Below, piece after piece: positions 10,304-22,325 of a stretch of DNA of 64,000 bases. This DNA is from Rhynchospora pubera (lineage: Eukaryota > Streptophyta > Magnoliopsida > Poales > Cyperaceae). Both the position numbers and the translations under genes were made by a program. The stretch spans positions 48,534,812 through 48,598,811 of the forward strand of contig CM051461.1 in assembly GCA_028095005.1 (NCBI GenBank), read 5' to 3'. The notes under the pieces are model-generated. The model had not been told where the DNA came from. It searched no databases and saw nothing but the letters and a program-made list of their open reading frames with translations. Positions within the stretch are counted from its first letter, which is position 1; each line of letters opens with the position of its first letter.

Positions 10304-12554
10304 GATGGTTACAATGTTCGGCCTGTTGTATTTTCTGTTCTTTGGAGCATTACCGGCCATGGCTCGAGATGTTGATCTTCTAATATCCTTCAAGAACTCA
10401 CTTGCAAATCCTAGCTTGCTATCTGACTGTAACCATGCGAAGGGAGTGTGCGAATTTCGAGGCATAGCATGTAAGGCAGGCTATGTGTCTTCTTTGACGA
10501 TTCGAGAGCTGCCTCTCGGAGCAGACTTCGGCTCAGTATCAGCTCACATTCTGTCTCTCCCAAACCTAGAAACCCTCTCTCTCCAGTCCATTAATCTCAC
10601 TGGATCCATCTCAGCCCACGCAAATTGTACCACACGGCTTAAAAGGCTAGACCTATCAAGTAATCACCTCAGAGGATCTGTCTCTGATACAGCATCTCTT
10701 GCCGCCTCTTGTACTTCGCTCCAGTCACTTAACCTTTCCAATAACTCTATTGGCCAGGCCTTCTATCATTCATATCCATTATTTCTCCCCAACCTCAAGA
10801 TTATTGATCTCTCCTACAACAAGATTGCAACCAACAAAGATATCCAGTGGTTGTTCTCTAATCTTGGGATACTGAAACATCTAGACCTCTCCAATAACAA
10901 CATTAAAGGCTCCATACCTCAGATTTCTAATTGCACCTTTTTGCAATATCTTGACTTGTCATCCAATCAGCTCTCTGGCACCGTATCAGCCGGTACATTC
11001 TCAGATTGTCACAATATTACTTATCTAAACATCTCATCTAACCATTTTACTGGTATTTCTCCGCCTGACATAGAGACGAGCATGAATCTCGTCATTCTCA
11101 GCCTCTCCAACAATAATTTTTCTGGCGAAAACCCCATATCATCCCTGGTTGCGATGCCGGGACTCCAGCTTCTCGAGCTGGCATTCAATAACTTCAGTGG
11201 CAGTTTACCCAATTCTATTTCAAATCTTACAAGTCTTGAGTTATTGGATCTTAGTGCAAACAGGTTATCCGGTCCAATACCCCACTCTATATGCACCCAG
11301 AGTGTCTCAAGCCTAAAAGTGCTATACTTACAGGATAACTATTTTTCTGGGTTCATACCTGATTCACTAAGAAACTGTACTAATCTGGTCACCCTTGATC
11401 TGAGCCTGAATTTGCTTTCTGGTTCCATACCAGGTTTTCTAGGGTCCCTTTCCAACTTGAAGGATCTGATAATGTGGCAAAATTACTTAAATGGCCATAT
11501 ACCAGCTGAACTCTCATCCCTCAAGTCACTCAAAAACCTACTTTTGGACTACAACAATCTGACTGGTACAATACCTGATGGTTTAGTGAATTGTACCAGC
11601 CTCAACTGGATTTCACTTGCAAGCAACCGGCTTACTGGGACCATACCCATCTGGATTGGTAAGCTAGAAAATCTTGTGATCTTAATACTTAGAAATAATT
11701 CCTTTACTGGGTCTATACCATCTGGGCTTGGTGACTGTAAGGGCCTGGCGTGGTTAGATTTGAACAGCAACCAACTCACTGGGTATATTCCACCAGCTTT
11801 AGCAAAACAGTCTGGTAAGATTGTGGCAGGCCTACTAGTGGTTGGTAGGCGGTATGTCCAGCTCAGTATTGGCAACAATAATCAATGTCATGGCATGGGA
11901 AGCTTTTTGGAGTTTGATGGGATCCAATCTGATGACTTGATGCACATGCCAAGTACGCGTTATTGTAACTTCACACGAGCTTATACAGGTTTTACTGGGG
12001 ATAACCTTAGAAATAACATATCAATGATTTTTCTTGATTTGTCATACAACCACTTGGAAGGTCATATACCAACTGAGATCTCCACAATGCAATATTTGAT
12101 GGTTTTGAATCTCGAGCACAATCGCTTGACAGGACCATTGCCAGAAAAATTGGGGGATATAACTCATTTGGGAGTGCTTGATTTGTCACATAATATTTTA
12201 GAAGGAAGGATACCAGCTTCCTTTTCAGCCCTGTCCTTGTCAGGGTTGGATTTGTCAAATAATCAACTTACTGGGACGATACCTGAATGGGGTTCTTTGG
12301 TTACATTCCCAGCATATGCATTTGAGAATAATTCGGGTCTTTCCGGGTTCCCATTGCCTCCTTGTAATAGTGGGTCCACTTCAAGGGAGGATAGATCTGA
12401 GCTATCTTCAACAAATAACCAGCCCTTTCAAAGCTGGAGGATTGCATTAGGTTTATTGTTCTCTCTCTTCTTTATCTTTGGCTTTGTAATCGGACAATTT
12501 CTAGAACAAATCTCTGTATGTTTTGGATGTGACTACGTTACTGTACTATATTAG
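10263..12554 (+). CDS. BRI1-like LRR receptor-like protein 2 (kinase-less), intact
   Basis: Uninterrupted 763-codon, intron-less frame. Order: signal peptide (to about residue 34, ...PAMA), LRR N-cap (36-75), LRR array (about 95-512), a 72-residue island (about 515-586, from KQSGK with a CHG and a CNFT motif to the next LRR), four further LRRs, C-cap with PLPPC near residue 700, transmembrane helix about 725-748, and a 15-residue tail. The island, the capping motifs and the helix start GLLFSLFFIFG match BRI1; no kinase follows. Likely role is cell-surface binding or partnering with a co-receptor; ligand unknown. Two cap residues deviate: the N-cap Trp is Cys (SDCNHAK) and the C-cap GLCG is GLSG. 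An in-frame ATG at 10284 aligns better with the other two genes and may be the true start. Confidence 0.9.
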   Translation: MRSIQETMKVVHHRMVTMFGLLYFLFFGALPAMARDVDLLISFKNSLANPSLLSDCNHAKGVCEFRGIACKAGYVSSLTIRELPLGADFGSVSAHILSLPNLETLSLQSINLTGSISAHANCTTRLKRLDLSSNHLRGSVSDTASLAASCTSLQSLNLSNNSIGQAFYHSYPLFLPNLKIIDLSYNKIATNKDIQWLFSNLGILKHLDLSNNNIKGSIPQISNCTFLQYLDLSSNQLSGTVSAGTFSDCHNITYLNISSNHFTGISPPDIETSMNLVILSLSNNNFSGENPISSLVAMPGLQLLELAFNNFSGSLPNSISNLTSLELLDLSANRLSGPIPHSICTQSVSSLKVLYLQDNYFSGFIPDSLRNCTNLVTLDLSLNLLSGSIPGFLGSLSNLKDLIMWQNYLNGHIPAELSSLKSLKNLLLDYNNLTGTIPDGLVNCTSLNWISLASNRLTGTIPIWIGKLENLVILILRNNSFTGSIPSGLGDCKGLAWLDLNSNQLTGYIPPALAKQSGKIVAGLLVVGRRYVQLSIGNNNQCHGMGSFLEFDGIQSDDLMHMPSTRYCNFTRAYTGFTGDNLRNNISMIFLDLSYNHLEGHIPTEISTMQYLMVLNLEHNRLTGPLPEKLGDITHLGVLDLSHNILEGRIPASFSALSLSGLDLSNNQLTGTIPEWGSLVTFPAYAFENNSGLSGFPLPPCNSGSTSREDRSELSSTNNQPFQSWRIALGLLFSLFFIFGFVIGQFLEQISVCFGCDYVTVLY

Positions 12555-13683
12555 AAATTCTGTTAGTATGAACTTAATTTGGTTTCTGTTAGTATTCCAA
12601 CTCTTACAGTTTATAAATTCAGAAACATTAATTTGGAGATATTGCTATAATTTTTAATGACAATAAATTTATATATATAATTGGTTTCATTTATCGTCAA
12701 AAGGGATGCCTGAGTACTTTTTTCTGAATTTTCATCATTCTCCTTTTTTGTGTGTGTGTGTGTGTTTGAGGATCATATAGTGGGATTTTACATGTTACAT
12801 ATCTGCACCGTTATTAAATAAGAAGAAAAGACTTACAAGAAAATCAAAGAATGTAACCAGTGCCAAACCAGATTTTGGTAGAAAAAAGATATGACAAGTA
12901 AGAACTGAATGATCATAATAGATGGTGTGACCTGTGAAACCAAAATCAAAGTAAAATGGCCTAAGTAAAAAATAATAAAATAATATAAAATACATAGTGA
13001 TGTGCGAGACAAAACCAAGGGGCCTCAGTAGCCACAACCAGTCAGTCATCATATCACTACCCGATGGCTGTACCAGTTATAACTTATGAACAGTACTGAC
13101 AAAATGAAACATTTAATAACCAAGAGTGAGTTTCCAGATATCTGATTGAAATTCTTATCCTAATACATGTAATTAATCTTTCAGCCAGTATATGAGCAAT
13201 ACCAACGCCCATCTCAGCAACTATTATGCATATAGTTGAAGCTATTATTGGCCTGCATCCAGCCAGAATCATTAACCTCTAGTGTAACAGCAACTATCGT
13301 AGTTCAGAAGTTTGCTAGAATATTAGATAACAGCTTTAATGCCATTATAAAAGGGAAATAGCATTTCATTCGTACGTATTTAGGAAATTTACGCTTGGTG
13401 ATTTGGGCAAAGATAGCCTTTTAGTTAATAAACTGGAATTATCATTTAATTACCGTTTCGCTTCATGAATTTCTTTGAATCTCATTTACTGAAATGATGC
13501 GTACATAGAACAAGGAGCCTAAGGGGCTTTCAAAAAGGATTAAAATAAATTGGTATTGTACAAATAGCATGTGTACCTAGTCTAAAAGGCAGAAGATGCC
13601 ACTATAAAAGAAATGGGACCAAAACCTTGCAACTGCATAGTCGTTACTTTCTGTTTAGTATAGTTCTTATGAGTAATAACTTC
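12555..13683. other. Gene 2 3' flank; duplicated block
   Basis: No gene. A (TG)n run lies at about 12747-12766. 13340-13680 is a diverged copy of 36280-36620 (shared CAAATAGCATGTGTACC, AGAACAAGGAGCCTA and AAGAAATGGGACCAAAA). Minus-strand frames at 12795-13052 are hydrophobic by base composition only. Confidence 0.6.
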
Positions 13684-13802
13684 TAGTTCTTATAGCGCTT
13701 TCATTTCCAGCATCTCAAGCGGCGACCTTCATTCTAATTGCTCAAGCAATTCTCTCTTACAGGTACAGATATTAATTTCTTGGTCAATACTCCAAAATCA
13801 AG

Positions 13803-13868
13803 ATGGTGAAACTCTCCCTCTTTCTCCTGACTCTCTTTCTGATCTATGATCACTTTTCAGAACAGTAG
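13803..13868 (+). CDS. Signal-peptide-like mini-ORF, unknown
   Basis: ATG at 13803 opens 21 codons ending at TAG 13866-13868: a basic start (MVK) and a hydrophobic run (LSLFLLTLFLI), as in the first exon of a small secreted peptide gene. A possible splice context (TTTTCAG) lies at its end. No mature peptide with cysteines follows within the next 300 bases in any frame I checked. It may be a broken gene remnant or chance. Confidence 0.2.
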   Translation: MVKLSLFLLTLFLIYDHFSEQ

Positions 13869-14184
13869 ACACCCTTTTGAAAGGAGTCTGTGACGTCTCT
13901 TTTATAAGAGGCGTTCAGATTAAGCAGATCAGACACTCTTTCCTAAAAAGGTGTCTTTCGACTCAATCAGCGATCCGTTGATGATATAAGCGATCCGCTG
14001 AACTAAGTCTCCACCATATAAAACTAACAATTAGCTTTTAATAAATTTTAATCTTGGATTTACTTAGTGTTATAGCAAACTAGGGTTTCTATCATCCAAT
14101 AGCCTTTTACATATTATGTAAAATTACATAGTGAACTCTAGAAAAGATACAAATTACTCAAGGGACCTAATAGTGAGATGAGAT

Positions 14185-14375
14185 CAGAGGTTTAAATAGC
14201 GGGCGCTACAGCCGCTATAGCGCCGAGATAGCGGAAGTCCACGTCAGAACGCTACCACGCTATAAATTTCGCGGTATGTCTGATAGCGCGCAGAAAAGCG
14301 GGCTTTAGCGGATAATAGCGCCCATTATAGCGGACTTTTATGGATAATAGCGCCCAATATAGCGGGCCCATGGCG
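14185..14375. mobile_element. hAT-like terminal fragment with GCGCTA repeats
   Basis: The stretch starts with AGGTTTAAATAGCGGGCGCT and holds many overlapping words of the GCTATAGCG / TAGCGCCCA type in both orientations. It is GC-rich in an AT-rich setting. Such arrays are subterminal repeats of non-autonomous DNA transposons; the AGGTTTAAA start resembles hAT ends. I could not find the opposite terminus or a duplication. Confidence 0.4.
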
Positions 14376-15582
14376 ATATATAAGCAGATGACAGCGCACA
14401 CCCAGTTATTCAGCTGCTGCGCCAGTTGTACCAACGCACTCCTTATATACTCTTCATCTAGAGTTTAAATTTCCCATGTGGGACTAAAGGTGAAGTTGAA
14501 ACCGGACAGAAAACTTGGTGTATTAAAATTTGCTCTAGCTGGGATTCGATACATGACGCAAAGTGAGAAGTGTTGGAGATCTAGGAACATGACACCCAAC
14601 GATACACCTTCAAACGGATCCCAACACCCGCAATGCCGAGTAACATATCTGACCACACTTGTGAACATACACTCAATAGAGATGTTTGCGAAGAAAATGG
14701 CATCTGCCCACGAACTCTTCACCAAACTGAAATCAATGAGTATACACGAGCCTTCTCAAATGGTTTCACTATTCCTCAAATAAAGCTCCAAACCAAAGTC
14801 GATCTTGAGCCCCTTGAAAGGTGATAAATGATTGGCATACCATCAACATAAGAGAGCACATAAAAGGGTCATACCTCTCGAAGGCATACATGAAAGTCCA
14901 CGTGTGGTGCAACAAATTGGAGTGCTCAAGCCAAGCCTCTTCGGCTAACCAAAGACACAACCTTGTAAAAAAAACAAGGATGTCGGTACCATATTCACAC
15001 AACGGACCTTTCTTCCACAAAGTTGTCATATATCGCTTACATAAGATAGAACTAAATATGACAACAAAATCTGTACCGGTGAAACACACCAAAGACACAA
15101 AGCACACCGACCTTAAAAGCCTTAATCCATGTGAGTCTATTATGCCTCCACCTTCACTCCAAGACACTTATAGCCGACAACATCATGAAAATCTCATGAA
15201 CACGAGCTTTTCAACAAATGGGATAACCTTTACATCTGTCAAAATACGAACAATCCCAATATATGCATCCTAATCATCATATTGCCAACACCGGCAACCA
15301 CAAAAAGATGATCATTGCATAAACGAAGAACTCCTCAAATAGACTCATAAGTAAACACATAACTAATTAGAAATCATATGCCTTCAAATCCATAACCCAA
15401 TTCAAAATATTTCTCCCATTCTTGCTCCCATTAATTTCGCTCGTCGCCTCAAACATAATCCAAACGTTATAGCCCCTCAAAATAATCATACCTCATATCA
15501 CAAGATTTACCAAAATGTCTTATACCCTTGTGTCCTTAAAACTGCCAAAGATAAATTCTTACCACATATATACTACTATAAT
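14376..15582. other. Repeat-like region, unassigned
   Basis: Overlapping frames occur on both strands (14478-14783 and 14821-15273 on +, 14769-15167 on -), none with a domain I recognise. Base composition is more even than in true intergenic DNA here, so it may be a decayed transposon or gene segment. I cannot decide between them. Confidence 0.3.
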
Positions 15583-15796
15583 TAGGGGTGCAAACGGTAT
15601 ACCGTGTACAGTTTTCCGTGCACGTTCCGTTCAAACGGTACGGTAAACGAATCCGAAATTTCAATACGTTTCAGTAACGGCACGGTAAACGGAACGCGTT
15701 TCGTCATTCGTTTGGGTGAAATACAGTGTAAAATACACGTTCCGTCCAAATGAAACGGTTAACGAATCAGCTGGTACATACCGTTGTTTGACCCTA
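15583..15796. mobile_element. hAT-type MITE
   Basis: Left end TAGGGGTGCAAACGG; right end, read on the other strand, TAGGGTCAAACAACGG: imperfect inverted termini of the TAGGG hAT type. The inside is a chain of ACGGTA / CGTTTC / AACGGAACG words, also seen in the two elements at 41.8-42.5 kb. The 8 bases flanking each side do not match, so the boundary is only probable. Confidence 0.5.
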
Positions 15797-18700
15797 AAAT
15801 TTCGCGATTGGAGACATGGACCGATTCACAAGGAGTTTGAGAAAATCAAGAAAAAATATCAAATAGACCCCAAAAATTATGGAAAAATACCCAAAAATTC
15901 AGGAGATGATGAGAAAAATTATGGTGTCCCCAGAATGGTCAAAGGAGCTACAGAACCTTCATTTTATGCAAAGAAGCCCATAATTTTGAAGAAATTAAAT
16001 AAAATAGTAGGAGGGGTCTTTTCACGAAATTCTTGGTTCCATCAGATTCTACACATTTTTATGAAGCTGTTTATAAAATTCCATGGAGAAACTCAACAGG
16101 GAAGGGGTCTAAACAATTTATTTAGTTTCAGCAACAAATGAGAAATTGTTTTAAATGAAGAAATGGAGGCAACCAATGGCCATAAAATTGAGAAGAGGAG
16201 GGCCGCGAAATCAAATTTCCCTCCTATGCATAACAGTTCGGAAACACCTGTTCCACATACACCATGCAGAATAAATTGAATTTCTTCAGTTGGTCTATTG
16301 AGAACCAAGTCTACTCAAAACAAGAAGAGGGAGACGCTGTCCTCTGTGCCTCATTGAATCTGACGAATGGGTCCCATGGCGAAGTGGCCCATTTGTGAGA
16401 AGGAAAAGGAATGGGCGCGGAGTTGGAAGACAGAGAAGTAGTAGAAGTTGCGGGGTCCGTTGGAGTCATCTTGGTTCACCGTACGCCATGAGAAGCCGAA
16501 TGCATACAAAACAACTTGTCTCCTCCAACTGAAAAGAGAGAGGAACGAAGGAGAAGGGAGCAGCGACGTAACGGCTTGGGTCAACGCCTCGCCTCAGCCC
16601 CTGTTGACTATTTCGAAACCCCAAGCGCAACACAACGACAGCCCTTGGATTGGAGGTCGATCCGTGTGCCTCTGGATTAACGGAGAAGATCAATTGAAGG
16701 CTGAAATTTCTTGAAGAAGGAACCGAGCCTCCATGGCTATAAATACCCCTTACCTCAAGGCAATCGGGGTTGGCTCTCCAACCTATCCTCTCCACATCAG
16801 ACGACACACACACACATGTATTAGGCTAGACACATTTCCCATTTCCCAAGCTTAGATAGAACCATTGTAATAGGCATTTCTACAAACAGTTAGGAAGCGT
16901 AGCTAGAGAAGAGAAATTAGACTACTCTCGGTTCAATTCCTCGATTGTAATTGAAGAAGGGATAAGATATAAAGGTAATCTACAGGTCTGTAAGTGTAAT
17001 TCGGAGCTTAATCAAGTAAAGTGGTGATTCTTGCAATCTTGAGTCGATTTTCTTTGTATAGCTGCAAATCTGATAACTTTCAGTTTGATTTCGTTTCTTG
17101 ATTGTTCGTTAGTTAGAATTGATCTTCTTTCTTGCTTTAATGTCTAAATCTGAGAGTTTAAGCTATAGTTTCTATAGTCTTAGACGATCAGTCGGTAGGA
17201 TCATTGATTTAGCTAAGGTTCATGTTAATTTCAACCTTAATTCTGCCCCCTAACTGTGTGTCAGTACTTGCCTTGTGTTCTTGAAGCTTAAGCCATGGTT
17301 TCCATGGTTTTAGGCAACCGAATTAAGATAGACTAAGATAGCTTAAGCCATGGTTCATGGTTTTAATCCAGGTTTGGTAAATCCCTGAAATTGAAAGTCT
17401 CTCGTGATCTTGAATGCCTCTTTTCTCCTTTCTCTTTGTCTTCTCTTCTTTTGTTCCCTACTTCTCTCTTGCCTCTTCTTTTACGGTTTATGCTGAGGTT
17501 TCCTCAGAGATAGACTAAGAAGAGGTAGCTTAACCTGAGTTTATACTCTTGTTAGGCGTTTCAAGGCTTAAGTTGAGGTTTCCTCTTCTTTAGGCCTAGG
17601 TTCTGAAATTTGAGTTGTAAAGGGCTCAAATGGAAGAACCTATTGTATAATTGTAGATATCTAAACGTTATGCTGCCTAAATTGAGTCTTGTGTTATTTT
17701 CCTAAAGTTCTGGTCTAATGTGCTTAAATTTGATTTCTAAGGAGACTTTAATATGACCTAATTGTTTCTGGACTGTAGATTAGTAAAATGATATGATTCA
17801 GTTATTAAAAAGTGTATGATAGTGATGAAGTAGAATATTTGAGTTCTGTTGGACTTTAGTGAAAACGTTCCTTGCATTGTAATTAGCTATGTCACTCAAG
17901 AATCATCTATTTCATCTTCAATTTTAACATGGTATATGGAAAATAAGAGCTTTGTCAATTATGTGACTTTCCGTAAATGATTGACAGTATCAGTTCCTTC
18001 TATGAAAAGGTCTTGCTTTTCTACTTCTCTTTTATCTGGCATTTCCCTCTTTCAGAACAAAGGAAGCTTAGCAAGTCAGTTTATGTAGAATAGAGGCATC
18101 TCTTTATTAAATCCCAGTTCCTGGACAGATATGTTGCATGAGAATTATATTTTAGAAAAGAAATGGGGTTATTCTGGAAAATGAAAGTTGCCTCTGTGTA
18201 TTAACCTCTGACCTGTTATAAATTAGTATTTCCAGGGGAGGTACCAAATTACCTGAAATGAAATGGCATGTATAGTAAAAGACTCCTTTATAAAGTGTGT
18301 ATTTAAGTTTACCAAACTTTAAAACTGAAGCTTTACTTAGTGATAGGAATCAAATGGTTGTGATGTGCATTTATTTACTTCTTTTCCCTTCATATTTGCT
18401 TTGCTGACCAACGTTTAAGTTTCCCTTGGTTTGTTGAAATGGTTGATAATTATGCCTAAATGCTTAAACACTGTATTACTATACAAAGGTATCAAATGTA
18501 GTGTGATGGACCAGCATTAATCTAGGTGACATTGATTAAATTGGACATTTAAGAGTTAAATTGGATAATACAACTTCTTATTCACACTGTGCTTTGCGTA
18601 ACTTTAGTATTGCTTGGATCCTACGAACCCAATTTGGTACCAATTGAACCCTTTCGAAGCCTGCTCAATACCGCACCAGAATCGCTGTACCAGTTAGTGG

Positions 18701-20130
18701 TACCCCCTTCAAATGGAAGTGACGCGACGAGAACAGAGGGTATCACGATGTTCCTCTCCACTTCACGATGCTAACAAGCTTCTCTCTAACTACTGCGGTG
18801 GTCGGAATCCAAAGCGGGTCTACACCCGTCATCAGACGAACCCGCCAGCGAAAAATCGAAACCCGTTTCTTTTGTTTAAACCACAGCGCCTTCCTCCCTT
18901 CGATCCTCTGCGGCCAACGGGTCAGCTATCTCGACAGCAACTCGTCACACGAAGCACACCTAGGAGACCAGCGCCCTATACACATCGTCGTGACGTCAAT
19001 AAGCCCAGTTAGCGCACAGTCAACATCCTTTGCTGACATGGACCAATCAGAAATCACCACGTCACCCAGAAACTTTAAAAATCACTTAAAAATGTTACAC
19101 ACCTCAGAAAAATACAAACGACATATTAATAAAATTCTAAAAATCAAAATAAACCAGTTTCACTGATACTTTGATATGAAATTATGTCAAAGTATTGACC
19201 TTTTGTATTTTTTGAAATATTTTCACTATAATAAATGGATTTTATAAATCTTAGAAAATTAGTAAACTCATTTATAAAATTTCTAAAACTAAAACTAAGT
19301 ATTTTTGAGATAAAAATTTTAAATATGATATTTTCAAAAGCTAAGTATTCTCGATTACAAATATTTTCAAAAGAACAAATAATTTCAAGAACGATATCTT
19401 CTAAAGTCAAATATATTCAAGGTTGAGTATTTTCGAACTAAAAAAAAAAGAAATTTATAAAAGTCAAAAGCGCAAAAAGTCAAAGTGAATAAAAATTATC
19501 AATATCCAAAATGAAACCTCAGAAAATTAAAAGTTAAAATACGAAACCCGAAGTTAAAGCCAAAACCTCTTCGTTTGAGGAAAAGTCCCTCGCTGGGGTT
19601 GAGATCAACCTCAGATGACTTAAATTATCAAGTGGCCCCCAAACGACTCCATATCAAGAGTTCCTCTTTCCAGATGAAAACCAACCTTTAAGCCAAAAGT
19701 CCTTTGTCGATTCTTAATTGGGTCATGTTAATTAAGTTTGGTACCATCGATTAAGGCCTCTTTAAGACAAGTAATAACACTCCATAAGTCTCTTTTCTTA
19801 GCCCATTACATCAATACCCTTTACGTCCCTTAATCAAAGGTTCTCGTAGGCAACTACGAGGTAATTAACAATAGGGGCTTATGCCTATTGGAAAGAAAGG
19901 ACCCGCTAAAATTAAGAAACTTCTTTAAGTAGCGACTCTTTATAGGGTTCTCTCGTTTCGAGAGATACTTGCCATGGAGATCGAAATCTTAAGGGAGGTG
20001 AATCTAAGGCTATGTTCCCATTGTTCTTCGAGAAATTCCTTCGAGGAGAATAATGACGAAAAAGCCGCAACAACCGTTATCAGAAACGGAACGGCAAAGG
20101 AAATGCAGCATTCCGTTCCCTAGTGATGAT
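15797..20130 (+). mobile_element. Possible degenerate Ty3/gypsy LTR and leader
   Basis: No protein domain is visible. Features suggesting LTR and leader: a TATA box CTATAAATACCCC at about 16738 followed by a CT/CA-rich transcript-start-like stretch; then 17150-17600 with repeated words such as GCTTAAGCCATGG and GAGGTTTCCTC; and around 19930-20010 a GTAGCGACTC segment and a CTCTCG...CGAGAG stem typical in my recollection of long gypsy leaders. No second LTR, primer site or target-site duplication was identified, so a decayed host gene is also possible. Small frames at 18713-19166 overlap each other and look random. Confidence 0.3.
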
Positions 20131-20338
20131 AATAGTGATAATTAAAAAAACAAGTCTCAAACTTTGAAATTTTATAAATTATTCAGAAACTTCACAATTC
20201 ATATTCTGGCCTAATTCTAATATCTAAAAATAATTATACAATTCCTATTGTGCTCTTCCAGGTGTATATATAAAACGAGAATTCTGCCATTGAAAAATAG
20301 TTTACTTGAATTATGAATATAATGAAATTTAATGTTTG

Positions 20339-20339
<1 letters not shown>

Positions 20340-20402
<63 letters not shown>

Positions 20403-20403
20403 G
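20340..20403. repeat. (ATT)n microsatellite, SINE tail
   Basis: About 21 uninterrupted ATT units on the + strand. Read on the minus strand this is an (AAT)n tail at the 3' end of the adjacent SINE. Confidence 0.85.
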
Positions 20404-20545
20404 AAGATAAATTGGGAATCTAAGCCATCTAACTTATTTTTAAATTAAATATCTATGAAAGACTTCCAGTCGGATTTCGAACCTGCAACCTTTCACTCAA
20501 GGTGTATTGCTTTTTGCAACTAGACCAAAAGCTGATTCTCATGTT
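20404..20545 (-). mobile_element. tRNA-derived SINE with (AAT)n tail
   Basis: On the minus strand an A-box-like TTGGTCTAGTTGC (near 20520) precedes a B-box GGTTCGAAATCC (near 20480) at tRNA-like spacing. The body continues for about 80 bases and runs into (AAT)21. This is the layout of a tRNA-derived SINE transcribed by RNA polymerase III. Flanks share ATGTTT...ATTATT, possibly a diverged target-site duplication. Confidence 0.6.
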
Positions 20546-21119
20546 TATATTATTTTACTGACTAAATATTGGCTTCCACGAAATCATTTTATTTGGACAA
20601 TGTACATGTGGAAAACATGTGCCGCTCACACACATCACACCTTCTTACATTATAATGCACTACATTAAATATTATATATGCTCCCAACAAAAGGCCACTA
20701 GAAAAAAAATATTTTATTACACTATATTTTCCTCTCCATTTGTTATTGTAACATAATGTTAGAGTTAAGAATTAAACGGTTCTAAAATTATTAAAGATAC
20801 AAAGTAAAAATGCTAAAAGTTAGTAAAATATCGGATGAAATCAAATTCTCTTGCATCAATACCTAAAATTGTTATAATTTATATTAATCTTGTATTGTTT
20901 CAGTGGTGTTCTTTTGATTCATGTTGCAGAAGATCACTACTTTTTTCTTGAATAATCTTAAACTTAGAGTAAATGTAACTTGTTAAAGTTAAACCAAAAA
21001 TGTGCATGAAATATGCAGATGTTGTCTTATGTCGACCCATAGGCTATTATACCAAAACCCATACTTTCTAGGGTCATGTCTGCCACCTCCTAAGCGGGGC
21101 TGATGTGTCCCCCAACCAA
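20546..21119. other. Intergenic, AT-rich
   Basis: Nothing recognisable; short minus-strand frames here are continuations of low-complexity sequence from the neighbouring MITE. Confidence 0.4.
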
Positions 21120-21277
21120 GGGCTCCGTTTGGATAGGTGTGGGAAGAAGGAAAGAAGGAAAAAAGTGGGAAGAAGTATTGAAAAGTGTGTAACTTTGTGA
21201 AGAGTTTGGATTGTTTATAATTTTTTTTCTTCTTCTTCCTTCTTCTTCTTCTTTCTTCCAACGATCCAAACGCACCC
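21120..21277. mobile_element. MITE with GGCTCCGTTTGGAT termini
   Basis: Left terminus GGGCTCCGTTTGGAT, right terminus on the other strand GGGTGCGTTTGGAT; the arms are purine-rich (GAAGAAGG) on the left and pyrimidine-rich on the right. Related termini occur in the elements at 26835 and 47767. The target-site duplication is unclear (AAG/CAA overlaps the ends). Confidence 0.55.
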
Positions 21278-22309
21278 AAGGATAGGTTGCAGAAAACACT
21301 CAAAATGTGAGTTACTTGACCAAAGTGCGAGAATGATAGTATCAAAAGTATTTTTTGAATAATTTGCACTCCATTGGCTTCTCTTTCACAAAATGAGTCA
21401 GATACTTTATTCCAAATTTTTTCCCTCGATTATTTGGGATGTTATCTTTCCATATTCAACAAAAGAAAAAGTCATACTAATTGCTCTTCTAATTGACACT
21501 ATCTTAACAATGCACGGAGAGGCTAATGTTAAAATAAAAAAAACCCTATGCAGCTCTGGGTGCACTGCATTAAAACAAGTTTGGTGTAGCACATTCACGA
21601 CCCTCGAAACAATATAGGGGTTGACACATATTTTATTCGTCGATGGGAGATTGTATAATTTTCAATAAACTGGAATCTTTGCTCAAATGATAGAGAAGTA
21701 TCCCTCGTCTCCTCGTTTGCTATTAGGAAAATTAGATTTTCATTTTCTTTCTCTGACAAGCCCCTTAGCCAACCCAAGAGGTTAATTCCATGAGCGAGAA
21801 TTATCTACTAGTCTGATTACGGATATGTTACTTTTTACTGTACTCACTACTACAATGTAATTGAATAAATTTTCAACCAAAGTGTCGAAATTTCTAGTAT
21901 ATATGTAACCTACAAAACAAGTTTGTTTATCTTGTACGACTCAAAGCATTTTGTTTATGTAGAAGGCATAACAAAATATCTCCGTAACTCTTAATACTGT
22001 TAACCTAGGCTTATGAGTTATTGCGTGTATTTTCAGTTTTTCTTTTAAATAAATATAATAAATATTATTATTTAAAAATAAATACATATTATTAATAAAA
22101 ATTTAAAAATAATTGTACAATTTAGGGTTCAAAGCTCTGAAGTAGATTTTGGCGCACTTCAGAGCTTGGAATCCCGAAATGCTGATGGGTAAATTATTTT
22201 TTTTCTTTTATAGTTCGACGAATCGACAAAGTGGAAATTTTTATTTATTATAAATTTATAATCAAGTCCAATTCCATTCGGACTTTTGAACACCGAAATA
22301 AGTTAGAAC
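21278..22309. other. Intergenic; second half of a split duplicated flank
   Basis: 21895-22035 aligns with 36720-36850 (shared ACAAGTTTGT, GATGTAGAAG/TATGTAGAAG, TAATA.TGTT.ACCT). In the copy at 36 kb this follows directly on the block matching 13340-13680, so here it continues the gene 2 3' flank after about 8 kb of inserted repeats. No gene visible. Confidence 0.5.
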
Positions 22310-22325
22310 TTAGAACTTAGAACTT
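22310..22325. repeat. LINE target-site duplication, left copy
   Basis: TTAGAACTTAGAACTT, identical to 26187-26202 across the LINE. The target itself is an 8-base direct repeat (TTAGAACT). Confidence 0.9.

Noticed and set aside
16928..16950. B-box-like GGTTCAATTCC suggesting a tRNA
   Set aside because: No A-box, anticodon arm or acceptor pairing around it.
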